64,000 bases of DNA from positions 3,048,378 to 3,112,377 of the forward strand of contig CP011806.1 in NCBI GenBank assembly GCA_001664505.1, given 5' to 3'. Shown piece by piece: positions 42,600-51,060 of this stretch. The notes beneath the pieces were generated by a model, which was not told the origin of the DNA, ran no database searches, and saw nothing but the letters and a program-made list of their open reading frames with translations. Each line of letters begins with the position of its first letter. Within the stretch, counting starts at the first letter, position 1. The DNA is from Acidobacteria bacterium Mor1. GTDB taxonomy: Bacteria; Acidobacteriota; Polarisedimenticolia; Polarisedimenticolales; Polarisedimenticolaceae. The position numbers and the translations under genes were made by a program.

Positions 42600-44753
42600 A
42601 TGGAATCCGCCCGGGTGCCGCTGGGGCTCGTGCAGCAGGTGCTGGACCTGCTGGAAGTCGGGCACTACTTCCGGCCGGCGCTGCTGATCGGCGTTCTGCT
42701 GCTGATCGTGCCCCTGGCCAGCCTCGGCCTGGTGCGCCCGCTGGAATCGATGCTGGGCAACCTGCTGCGGGGATTGCACCCGCGTAAGGGCTGGCTCGGA
42801 CCGCTGAGCGGCGACGTGATGTGGGTTTCCCTGGTCGGCATGGGCGCCGCGTGGTCGGCGATGACCACCTTTGCACTGCTGCAACGCACCTGGCCCCTGG
42901 CCAAGACCGGCAGCTATCCGGCCGCCGAAGGTCCTCTGGTCAGCGCCCCGGTCTTCGCGGTCTTCACGGCGCTCGGCCTCGTGACCGTGGTCGCCGCGGT
43001 CATCCGGGCCAAGGTCACCCCCCGGACCGGCAATCGCATCCACGCCTGCGTGGGCGCCGCCGCGGGCATCGGCGTCGCCGGCGCCATCGGCTACGTCGCC
43101 TCCTGGCCGGCGGTGATGTCCGAGCCCTCGCTGCGTCTGATGCCCTTCCCGGTGCCTGCGGTACCGGGAAGCGAACTGGCCGAACGGGTCCGCGCCCTGG
43201 TCTCCGACGTGCTCATCGGTTTCGGCCTGGTGGATAGCGGCCTGCTGCACAACGGTTGGATCCGCCCCGAGCACTATCACGCCATCGTCGTCACCGGCCT
43301 GCTGTCGGGCCTGTTGATGGCGGGCTACCTGCTGAGCCCCGAACGGAGCAACCGGTACCTCCCGGCAGCGGTGTACCTGTTCACCTTGATCACCTTCCTC
43401 AACTGGTTCCTGGTCGGCCTCTATGTGCGGGTCGGCCCGATGGTGCCGGTTTCGTTGATCCTGCTGCTGTGGTTCCTGATTCCCGCCGCGCTTCTCACCC
43501 GGCGCGGTTGGCGCTACGGCTACTTCCACGAGCTGCGCCGCCGCGGCGACAGCGAAAGGCTGCAGCCGGAACAGCTCCTCGACGCGTTGGGCAACGGGCC
43601 GAACCTGGTGGTGATCGCCATGTCCGGCGGCGGCATCCAGGCGGCGGGTTGGTTCACCTGGGTGCTCGGCAAGCTCTCCGCCCGGCGACGGGAACTGCTG
43701 GACGAACTGCGCATCGTCAGCGCCGTCTCCGGAGGGTCCGTCGGCCTCGCCTTCGTGTTGGAGTCGCTCCAGCGCTTCGGCCGCACGAACACCGAGGAAA
43801 CCCTGCGGCAGGCCCATCGGCGCTCGGTGGCCTCCAGCCTGTCGTCGGTAGCCTTCGGCCTGACCTACCGCAGCACCTCGCGCTTCCTTTCGCTGCAGCT
43901 ACTGTCGCTGCTTCACGGGCCGTTCTGGGACCGCGGCCGACTCCTCGAACGGGCCTGGCAACAGAACGCCGACGAAGACGCGCCTCCACTCGAGGCTCCC
44001 GACGGCGGACAGGCCCTGGAACAACTCACCGGCGAGATCCGCCGCGGCGAGCTGCCGCTGCCGATTCTCAACGCCACCGCCATGCGAAGCGGCGAGCGGG
44101 TCCTGCTGACGCCGCTGGCCCTCGATCCCGCGGCGGACGGCTGCTCGCTGGCCCGCTTCACCGACGACGACGACGTCGATATTCCGCTGTGGACCGCCGC
44201 GCGGCTGTCGGCGACCTTCCCCTACGTCAGCCCCGCCTCACGGGGCTACGTGCGGGCCGCCCGTGGCTCGGGCGAGAAATCGGAACTCAAGGTCAAGCAT
44301 CTGATCGACGGCGGGTACCACGACAACAGCGGCCTGGTCTCCCTTTGCGAGGTGTTGAACCGGGTGTTGCCCCACGCCCCCTCCAGCCTGGAGCGGGTCG
44401 CGGTCATCGAGATCGAGGCCTTCCGTTCTCCCCTGGCCACCGACGGCTCGAAACCCTGGCAGGCGGCGCTGCTCGGCCCGGTGCGCGGCATCCTCTCCGC
44501 CCGGGGTCAGACCCAGCGCGAGCGACGCCGGGCCACCGTCGAGGCGCTGCGCGAGACCTGGCCGAACCTCGACATCAAGCACTTCTGCTTCGAGCCCGAA
44601 TCTCCGCGGGAAGGGCGTCTGTCCTGGCACCTGACCAGCGAAGACAAGCAGCACCTGCGGGATGCCTGGCAGCAGGGCAACGAGCTGGAACTCGGCTCCC
44701 TGAGCGCCTTCCTCTCCACCGAGGATTCCAACCGGGAGGAGGAATCGGCCTAG
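42600..44753 (+). CDS. membrane-anchored patatin-like phospholipase
   Basis: The 717-aa protein has six or more hydrophobic helices in residues about 25-310, e.g. ALLIGVLLLIVPLASLGLV and VSLILLLWFLIPAALL. A patatin domain follows: the oxyanion-hole block IAMSGGGIQAAGW, the nucleophile elbow SAVSGGSVG with Ser380, and the catalytic Asp570 in IDGGYHDNSG. Patatins are lipid acyl hydrolases. The long membrane part is unlike soluble bacterial patatins and would hold the active site at the cytoplasmic membrane. GGAGG is 5 nt before ATG 42600. It is 156 nt downstream of the RND permease and may have its own promoter. Confidence 0.88.
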   Translation: MESARVPLGLVQQVLDLLEVGHYFRPALLIGVLLLIVPLASLGLVRPLESMLGNLLRGLHPRKGWLGPLSGDVMWVSLVGMGAAWSAMTTFALLQRTWPLAKTGSYPAAEGPLVSAPVFAVFTALGLVTVVAAVIRAKVTPRTGNRIHACVGAAAGIGVAGAIGYVASWPAVMSEPSLRLMPFPVPAVPGSELAERVRALVSDVLIGFGLVDSGLLHNGWIRPEHYHAIVVTGLLSGLLMAGYLLSPERSNRYLPAAVYLFTLITFLNWFLVGLYVRVGPMVPVSLILLLWFLIPAALLTRRGWRYGYFHELRRRGDSERLQPEQLLDALGNGPNLVVIAMSGGGIQAAGWFTWVLGKLSARRRELLDELRIVSAVSGGSVGLAFVLESLQRFGRTNTEETLRQAHRRSVASSLSSVAFGLTYRSTSRFLSLQLLSLLHGPFWDRGRLLERAWQQNADEDAPPLEAPDGGQALEQLTGEIRRGELPLPILNATAMRSGERVLLTPLALDPAADGCSLARFTDDDDVDIPLWTAARLSATFPYVSPASRGYVRAARGSGEKSELKVKHLIDGGYHDNSGLVSLCEVLNRVLPHAPSSLERVAVIEIEAFRSPLATDGSKPWQAALLGPVRGILSARGQTQRERRRATVEALRETWPNLDIKHFCFEPESPREGRLSWHLTSEDKQHLRDAWQQGNELELGSLSAFLSTEDSNREEESA

Positions 44754-44824
44754 CGGCCGGCCGGCAGGCCGGGCCCCGTGGCGTACAATCGCGGTCCGGG
44801 ACCACTCACCCGACGGGAGTTGCG

Positions 44825-45301
44825 ATGATGACCACGAGAAACCTCCGCCCGATGCTCCTTGCCGGCTTGCTGCTGCTCGGCATGCTCGCCACGCTCTCCG
44901 CCCAGGCGGAGAGCGGCTGGCTCGTCGCCTTCGAACGCCAGCAGGTCACTCCGGTCAACCGGGCGGATACCGAGCGCCTGATCGAAGTCGGCGTCCTCGA
45001 TACCGACGGATTCTCGGAGATGGTGCTGAGCCTCGGCGGCGAGTTCAAGGAAGCGGTGCCGGGCAAGGGCCGGGTCGGCGCGCTGCTCGTCCCCGACGTC
45101 GACGCCTTCAACTTCCTGATGCGCAACGAAGGGAAGATCCTGTTCCCGCTGGAGGTCCAGGCCCATGCCAACGGTGGTGACGCGATCTTCGTCTCGGAAC
45201 AGATGACGGTGCGGATCGCCTTCCCCCGCTACCGGGTCTACCTGTACAACGAGACCTCGTCGGGCGCGGTGGCGTCGCTCTACGCCTACCGGGTGCGCTG
45301 A
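44825..45301 (+). CDS. small secreted protein, unknown function
   Basis: This 158-aa protein has a signal peptide (MLLAGLLLLGMLATLSAQAES). The mature part (GWLVAFERQQVTPVNRADTERLIEVGVLD...YRVYLYNETSSGAVASLYAYRVR) has no motif that I recognise and looks beta-rich. GGGAG stands 5 nt before ATGATG. A -10-like TACAAT at 44784-44789 lies about 35 nt upstream. It converges on the ECF sigma gene 24 nt later. Confidence 0.8.
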   Translation: MMTTRNLRPMLLAGLLLLGMLATLSAQAESGWLVAFERQQVTPVNRADTERLIEVGVLDTDGFSEMVLSLGGEFKEAVPGKGRVGALLVPDVDAFNFLMRNEGKILFPLEVQAHANGGDAIFVSEQMTVRIAFPRYRVYLYNETSSGAVASLYAYRVR

Positions 45302-45325
45302 CCACCCCCGCCCCGATCAGATGGG

Positions 45326-45910
45326 CTAGGAGCCGGCTTCGTCGGGGCTCGGCGGCGGGCTTCCCATCTGGAGCTGCAGGAGCGCCCGGGCCTTGCGCCA
45401 ATCCCGCTTGATCGTGCGATCGGTCACCCCGAGCACGTTGGCGGTCTCCTCCACCGACAGGCCGGCGAAGAAACGGTACTGCACCACCTCGGCAAGGCGC
45501 GCATCCAGCTTCTCCAACTTCTGCAGCGCCAGATCCAGCTCGACGATCTGGTCGGTGGCGGCGAGCTCGCCGTGAAGGGACTCCATGAACACCTCAGGCT
45601 CGTTGCCGCCGCCCCGCTTTTCACGGCGGCGAGCCTTGGCGTAGTCGACCAGGATGTGGCGCATCGCCTTGGCCGCCACGGCGAAGAAGTGCCGGCGGTC
45701 GGCCCACTCGATGTTCTGGTCGACCAGCTTGAGGTAGGCCTCGTGGACCAGCGCCGTGGTGTCCAGCGTCTGGTCGCGGCCGCCGGAAAAGAGCTGCCGC
45801 CGGGACATGCCCCGCAGCTGCTTATAGACCAGCTCGAACAGCGAGGTCAGCGCCTCGGTGTCCCCCTGGCCGTGAGCCTTCAATAGCTGGGTGATCTCGC
45901 CGTGGTCCAC
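45326..45910 (-). CDS. ECF-type RNA polymerase sigma factor (TIGR02999/SigK-like group)
   Basis: This 194-aa sigma-70 family factor has region 2 ([44 protein letters not shown]-like, with [12 protein letters not shown]) and region 4 ([44 protein letters not shown]). This group is common where Ser/Thr kinases control ECF factors, and such a kinase gene lies immediately upstream in the same direction. No anti-sigma gene is adjacent, which also fits kinase control. Two GTG codons are possible; the second (45910) is 5 nt from GGGAG and was chosen over 45913. Confidence 0.92.
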   Translation of the reverse strand: [194 protein letters not shown]

Positions 45911-46164
45911 CACATCTCCCGTACGGGCAACGCCGCGACCTGAGCGTAGCGGGATCGGGTGATGGAAACAACCGGGAGAAAAAGGGCGCCCGGACAGGCC
46001 GGTTGAGGAGGCATCCGGCCGGTCCGGGCATCGGGAATCAGGGAGTCCACCTTCCCCGAATTCCCTGGGGAGAACCGTTGCGGGGGTTCGCAAGGTAAGA
46101 CGACAAAGCGAATTCCGGGGGGACACCGCCGGCGTGATTTTTTTCAGCCGGGGCGGGGTGCGGG

Positions 46165-46187
46165 AAAAACAGCGGCGGGGCGCGCCG
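46165..46187 (-). terminator. weak terminator after the kinase gene
   Basis: On the minus strand CGGCG and CGCCG (46183-46187/46173-46177) form a short stem two bases after the stop, followed by CTGTTTTT. The stem is short, so this is tentative. The remaining bases up to the sigma gene (45911-46164) show no gene. Confidence 0.4.
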
Positions 46188-46189
46188 AA

Positions 46190-48814
46190 TCAGAGGGCGC
46201 CGAGTTGCTCCAGGGCCTCTTTGCTGTCGGCGAACTCGTCCTCGTCCTCGGGGAGCCGCTCCTCGCGAATCTCGTAGGCCCGGCGATGGGCCCGGATCGC
46301 CTCGTCGGTCCGGCCTGCCCGGCGATGGAGCTCGCCGATGTACCAGTAGGTCCACGCAGTCGATGAGTGTTTCGGTCCGAAGGAGTGCTCGCGAACCGCC
46401 AGAGAGGTCTCGAAGTCGGTCAGGGCCGGTTCGAGCTCACCCAGTTCCATCCGCGACACCCCCCGCTGCAGCACCGCCCAGGCGTAGCGGGGGTTGCCCT
46501 CGCCCAGGGAGTTGCGCCAGATGCGGAGCGCCCGCTCGATCACCGGCAGCGAATCCCGGTAACGCCCCTGCTTGTTCAGGTTGATCGCCAGATTGGTCAC
46601 GCTCAACCCGAGCTCCGGATGATTCGGTCCCAGGGTTTTCTCGCGGATCTCCATGGCCCGGCGGTACATCTCCTCCCCCGCCGCGTCATCGTCCCCCTTG
46701 GCCAGGAAGGTCCCGAGGTTGTGCAGGCTGGCGGCGACCCGGGGGTGGTTCGGACCGTAGTACTCCTCGCGGATCGCCAGCGCCCGCTCGTGAAGTCCGC
46801 GGGCCCGCTCACGGTCACCCGACACACCGACCAGCACCGCCAGGTTGCCCAAGGTCTCGGCCACGTCGGGATGCATCGGCCCGAGCTCTCGCTCCCGGAT
46901 CTCGAGCACGCGTTCGTAGAGCGCTTCGGCCTCGTCCCGCTGTTCCAGATGGCGCTTGGCGATGGCCAGGCCGTTGATCGCCGGCCCCAGACGCACGTCG
47001 TCGGGTCCGTAGGCCGCCTCGAGAATCGGCAGCGCCTGCTCGTAGATCTCGGCGGCCTTGGCGTAGTCGTGACGCACCCGGTGCATGCCGGCGACGTCGG
47101 TCAGGCTCTCGCCGATGTCGGGGTGCCCCTCGGGCAGCAGCTCCTGCCGGATACGCAACGCCTCGCGGATCTCCGCTTCGGCAGAGTCGAAATCTCCCAG
47201 CGCCCGGTACGAAGCGCCCATGGTCGCCAACAGCCGCGCCCGCACCAGCGGCTGATCGCTCAACTCCTGCTCGATGCGCACCTTGCCCTGGTCGAGCAGG
47301 TCCCGGGCGGTCAGCTCGCCCCCATCGGCTTCGTTGGGATCGGATTTCTCGAACAGCTCGATCAGGAAGCGGGAGACCTGCTCCGACGCCGCGGCTTCCC
47401 GGTTGGCCCGGTCCCGCTCGCGGGAGGCGGTCACCGACTGGAAGGCGGCGGCCAGCGCCAGCCCCACGACGAGAACCGCCGAGGCCAGGGCCAGGGTGAA
47501 CGTTCCACGATGACGCTGAACCAGCTTGCGCAGCTCGTAGAGGGAGCTCGGCGGCCGGGCGAGAATCGGCTGGTTGGTCAGGAAGCGGTCGATGTCCTCG
47601 AGCAACGCCGCGGCACTCTGATAGCGCTCCGCCGGATCCTTGCGCAGCGCCTTGGCCACGATGGTGCGCACGTCGTCGTCGACGGCGCGGGCATCCAGCG
47701 GTGCCGGCGGCTGCTCGCAGATCGCCCGGGCCATCTCGGGCAGCGACTTCGACTTGAGATCCAGCGGCCGGGCGCAGGACAGCAGCTCGTAGAGCAGCAC
47801 TCCCAACGAGTAGACGTCGGAGCGCACATCGATCTCGTCGTTCTCGCCCCGGACCTGCTCCGGGCTCATATACGGCAGGGTGCCCTGGATCTCGGCGGCG
47901 CTGGTGCGGAGGGTGGTCTTGCCCATGTCGCCGTCGACGATGCGGGCCAGGCCGAAGTCCAGCACCTTCACCCCTTCGGCCGCGACCACGATGTTGGAGG
48001 GCTTGATGTCCCGGTGGATCACCCCGCGCTGATGGGCGTAGGAGACCGGCTGCACGATGCCGCGAAACAGCTCGAGGCGCTCTTCCAGTTCGGCGCGGCT
48101 CTCCACGGCGCTCCGCTCGTTCAGCCACTCGCTCAGGGTCGGCCCCTCGACCAACTCCATGGCGAAGAAGTGCTCGCCCCCCTTGGTGACCCCCGCCTCG
48201 TGGACCCGGGCGATGCCGGTGTGATCCAACCGGCCCAGCGCCTGGGCCTCCCGGCGGAACATGCGGATCCGCTTGCGATTGGCCTCGGCCCCGCCGCGCA
48301 GCACCTTGACCGCCACCCGGCGGCGGGGGTCCTGCTGCTCGGCCTCGTAGACCACCCCCATGCCCCCTTCGCCGATGCGCCGCACGATCCGGTAGTGCCC
48401 GACCTTGGAGCCCTCCTTGTGGGCCTCCATGCCGGGGAACAGGATCGTGGTGCTGGAGGAGGGGTCGTAGACATCGGACTCGGAGCTGCCGTGGAGCTGC
48501 ATCAGCATGTCCCGCAGGGTGCGGCCGGAGGTGGCCTCGAAGTCCGAGCGGTCGCCGGTCAGGGTCGCGTCCTCGGCCACCTGGGCGACCAGATCCTCGA
48601 GGAGCATCGGGCTGTCCCGGTCGAGCACACCCCCCTCTTCCTCGTCGGCAGCCACCAGGCTCTCGACCAGGGTCCGCAGATCGGCGTCGTCGCCGCAGGC
48701 CTCGTCGAGGTAGGCGGCGCGCTCGGCGGCGGGCAACTCCAGGGCCTGATCGAGGATCGGCTGGATCTGCTGCCAGCGCTCCGGAGTCAGGTCCTTGAGG
48801 GGGTCGCGGGTCAT
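46190..48814 (-). CDS. membrane Ser/Thr protein kinase with C-terminal TPR array
   Basis: The 874-aa protein starts with a ~130-residue N-terminal region (ERWQQIQPILDQALELPAAERAAYLDEACGDD) seen in kinases paired with this sigma group. The Hanks-type kinase domain, residues about 140-410, has RRIGEGGMGVVYEAE, Lys170 in VAVK, HRDIKPSN with Asp269, DFGLAR with Asp286, and MSPEQVRG. One membrane helix lies near residues 450-470 (LALASAVLVVGLALAAAF). About six to eight TPRs follow (EALYERVLEIRERELGPMHPDVAETLGNLA and similar, kinesin-light-chain type). All catalytic residues are present. It probably phosphorylates cytoplasmic targets, perhaps the adjacent sigma factor, in response to signals or partners bound by the TPRs. 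Confidence 0.93.
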   Translation of the reverse strand: MTRDPLKDLTPERWQQIQPILDQALELPAAERAAYLDEACGDDADLRTLVESLVAADEEEGGVLDRDSPMLLEDLVAQVAEDATLTGDRSDFEATSGRTLRDMLMQLHGSSESDVYDPSSSTTILFPGMEAHKEGSKVGHYRIVRRIGEGGMGVVYEAEQQDPRRRVAVKVLRGGAEANRKRIRMFRREAQALGRLDHTGIARVHEAGVTKGGEHFFAMELVEGPTLSEWLNERSAVESRAELEERLELFRGIVQPVSYAHQRGVIHRDIKPSNIVVAAEGVKVLDFGLARIVDGDMGKTTLRTSAAEIQGTLPYMSPEQVRGENDEIDVRSDVYSLGVLLYELLSCARPLDLKSKSLPEMARAICEQPPAPLDARAVDDDVRTIVAKALRKDPAERYQSAAALLEDIDRFLTNQPILARPPSSLYELRKLVQRHRGTFTLALASAVLVVGLALAAAFQSVTASRERDRANREAAASEQVSRFLIELFEKSDPNEADGGELTARDLLDQGKVRIEQELSDQPLVRARLLATMGASYRALGDFDSAEAEIREALRIRQELLPEGHPDIGESLTDVAGMHRVRHDYAKAAEIYEQALPILEAAYGPDDVRLGPAINGLAIAKRHLEQRDEAEALYERVLEIRERELGPMHPDVAETLGNLAVLVGVSGDRERARGLHERALAIREEYYGPNHPRVAASLHNLGTFLAKGDDDAAGEEMYRRAMEIREKTLGPNHPELGLSVTNLAINLNKQGRYRDSLPVIERALRIWRNSLGEGNPRYAWAVLQRGVSRMELGELEPALTDFETSLAVREHSFGPKHSSTAWTYWYIGELHRRAGRTDEAIRAHRRAYEIREERLPEDEDEFADSKEALEQLGAL

Positions 48815-49386
48815 GACTCCCGAGGCTACGAGAGGGCCTCGCCGTCGTCAAGAAAGGGAGGGAGGGGGGTACGGCGGGAAGCCGGATTTACGGTCCCGCC
48901 GCACCGATAGTCACAGGCTCGAGGGCGTCCCCTGGATCGAGCCGCGGAAGGGTGGCACAGCAATCAGGTGTCAGCTGCCTTCGCCATGCCCGGACCACCC
49001 GGGCACCGCGAGAGACGTTTTCGGTGAGAAGCGCTCGGGGGAGCCACCTCTCACTCCATCCTTACGACGCCACCCCGGGAGGGGGGACATCGGCCCGAAA
49101 AAAAGTTTCGACCCCGGCCGGCGCGAACCACCCGCCCCCAGTTGCAGGGGGCCCGGCCGCCCGGAGTCGAACTTGTCGGACCTTCTCCCGAGCCGCTTCC
49201 CGGGCGCTTGCCCCGGGGGGCTCGGCGATCGCCGGCCCGGCCCCAGCCCCCAGTTGCAGAGACCGAACCGGCGATCGTCGAACTTCTCGTGCCGAGCCTC
49301 GGAGTGACTCGGCGGCCGCCGGCCCGGCCCCCCGCCCCCAGTTGCAAGGGACCGAACCGACGGACGTCGATGGTTGCGGGCGCTCC
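48815..49386. other. 572-bp intergenic region with repeats, no convincing gene
   Basis: This stretch lies upstream of the kinase and downstream of the channel gene, both on the minus strand. Open frames exist but are low-complexity (Ala/Gly/Pro/Arg) and simply mirror the repeats. Its 3' half carries three imperfect repeats; its 5' half must contain the kinase promoter, which I could not identify. Confidence 0.7.
49119..49370. repeat. three imperfect ~90-110-bp repeats with conserved CCCCCAGTTGCA core
   Basis: CCCCCAGTTGCA occurs at 49135-49146, 49247-49258 and 49335-49346, spacing 112 and 88 bp. Copies two and three share a longer pattern: CGCCGGCCCGGCCCC before the core, and GACCGAACCG then CGTCGA after it. 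Copies one and two share GTCGAACTT and GAGCC downstream. In copy two CGATCGCCGG (49226-49235) is perfectly complementary to CCGGCGATCG (49268-49277), so the core sits in the loop of a 10-bp stem. On the minus strand the core lies in successive G-runs. Confidence 0.75.
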
Positions 49387-50871
49387 TTAGGCGGAGCGGC
49401 CCTGATCTTCAATCCGGCCGCGCTCACCGCGCAGTCCGGAGAACCAGTGCTCGAGCTGGCGACCGGCGGCTTCGCGACCACCCAGGCCGAACGCCAGGGC
49501 GCCGGCGACGGCGATCGATCCAAGGGTCAGCCCGAAGGCCAGGTTCACGATGTCCTCGGCGATGCCCATGGCGCGCAGGCCCATGGCGAACACCAGGCCG
49601 AGGATGGCGAAGCGGGCGACCTCGGCGCCGGGACCGGCGTAGCGGGAATCGAAGCCCCGGATCGCGGCCTGGGCCAGGTTGGCCAGCCACAGCCCGACGG
49701 CGATCACCGCGCAGCCGAGCAGCACCTGCCCACCGAAGGAGACCAGCGTGCCGACCAGATTGCTGATCTGGTCGAAGCCGAGCATGGAACCGGCCTCAGC
49801 GAGGGCCAGCAGCATGACGAAGACGGCGACCAGCGTTCCGATGACCCGGGAGGGCTTCTGCGGAGAGTCCCCCTTGAAGCCGAGCCGCTGGGGCACTGAA
49901 TCGATCCCGACGCCGGCGAGCAGCTCCCGGGAGAGGTCGGCCAGCAGGCGGCCACCGAACCAGGCCAGGGCCAGCACCAGACCCGCGGCGACCATGCTGG
50001 GGACGGCCGTCAGGATCTGTTCGAGCATCTGGGTCGCGGGCACCGACACTGCTTCGATCTGGAGTGCGTGCAGGGCCGCGATCGAGGCGGGCAGCAGGAT
50101 CGCGGCGAAGGCGATCACGCCGACCAGCCGGCCGAGGGCCCCCTCGCGCAGTCCGGCCTTGACGCCGATGCGGTCGGCGCCGACGGTGTTCATCAGATGC
50201 ACCGCCAGGCTCCGCACGATGCGAGCCACGATCCAGCCGACTACGCCGAGAAGCACGGCGGCCAGCACGTTGGGCAGCATGCTCAGCCCCTCGTCGACCA
50301 TCGACTGCACCGGGCCGAGCAGGCCGGTGATACCGAAGGCGCCGAGGATCGCCGGCAGGAACACCAGCAGGGTCAGGGCGTAGAGGGTCTGTCCGGCGCT
50401 CTCGCTGATCGGCTTGACGCCGGCTGCGGAGGACAGCTTTTCATCGACCTTGGTCGAGGCCAGGGCGTGGGTCGCCCCCTTGCGCAGCACCGAAGCGACG
50501 AGCCAGGCCACCAGGGTCAGCGCCGCGCCGGCGAAGAGCTGGGGCATGTAGTCGAAGACCCGCTGGGCGAATGCCTCGAGGGGGCCGGAGACGAGTCCCA
50601 GCCCCAACACGTTGAGGAACGCGATCAACGCCAGCACCAGCACCACGTAGTAGGCACCGGCGCTGATGCCGGACTCGACGTCCAGCGGCTTCTCGGTACC
50701 CGAGGCCAGGCGCTTGTTCAGGCCGACCAGGTTCAGCGAGCGGCGGACGGCGGCACGGACGACCAGCGCCACGAACCAACCGGCGACCAGAATCGCCAGG
50801 GCGCCGAGAATGGTCGGCAGCGACCCTCCCAGCGTGTCCAGTATCGAGTTCCACAAAGCGTTGAAATCCAT
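49387..50871 (-). CDS. mechanosensitive-channel-related TM-helix-repeat membrane protein
   Basis: The 494-aa protein is built of repeated hydrophobic segments of the conserved TM helix type linked to MscS-family channels: ILGALAILVAGWFVALVVRAAVRR, LFAGAALTLVAWLVASVLRKG, VLAAVLLGVVGWIVARIVRS, VAAGLVLALAWFGGRLLADLS and VLLGCAVIAVGLWLANLAQAA. Each has the GW.VA..VR-like pattern, giving five internal repeats. The MscS beta domain is not evident. Its role in osmotic or envelope stress is inferred from the family. It ends in a Gly-rich helix (AGALAFGLGGREAAGRQLE). Confidence 0.85.
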   Translation of the reverse strand: MDFNALWNSILDTLGGSLPTILGALAILVAGWFVALVVRAAVRRSLNLVGLNKRLASGTEKPLDVESGISAGAYYVVLVLALIAFLNVLGLGLVSGPLEAFAQRVFDYMPQLFAGAALTLVAWLVASVLRKGATHALASTKVDEKLSSAAGVKPISESAGQTLYALTLLVFLPAILGAFGITGLLGPVQSMVDEGLSMLPNVLAAVLLGVVGWIVARIVRSLAVHLMNTVGADRIGVKAGLREGALGRLVGVIAFAAILLPASIAALHALQIEAVSVPATQMLEQILTAVPSMVAAGLVLALAWFGGRLLADLSRELLAGVGIDSVPQRLGFKGDSPQKPSRVIGTLVAVFVMLLALAEAGSMLGFDQISNLVGTLVSFGGQVLLGCAVIAVGLWLANLAQAAIRGFDSRYAGPGAEVARFAILGLVFAMGLRAMGIAEDIVNLAFGLTLGSIAVAGALAFGLGGREAAGRQLEHWFSGLRGERGRIEDQGRSA

Positions 50872-51007
50872 CGTTTTCCCCTCCCGGCGGTTCCCCCGCC
50901 CTCACACCCTCAGACCGCGGCGAATCCGGAAAGTCACACGGGGGTCAGGAAAACTTTTTCCCGTAGCTGCAACAGCCTGGGCGGGCGTCGAAACCGGTTC
51001 AAAACGC

Positions 51008-51036
51008 AAAAAAAAGGGCCCCTTGCGGGGCCCTTT
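51008..51036 (-). terminator. Rho-independent terminator after the peptidoglycan-binding repeat protein
   Basis: GGGCCCC (51016-51022) pairs with GGGGCCC (51027-51033), loop TTGC. On the minus strand it is followed by eight T. It is 25 bases past the stop at 51061. A weaker TTTC follows on the plus strand. Confidence 0.92.
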
Positions 51037-51060
51037 CGCCAATTGATTTCTAGAGTCGCT

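Noticed and set aside
38766-43817. 1683-codon open frame antisense to the RND adaptor and permease
   Set aside because: It is rich in Asp, Glu, Gln, His and Arg with no motif. It exists because GC-rich codon bias suppresses stops opposite the true RND genes.
49051-49523. Open frames in the kinase-channel intergenic region
   Set aside because: Their composition (Ala, Gly, Pro, Arg) mirrors the nucleotide repeats, there is no ribosome site, and frames on both strands are equally open.
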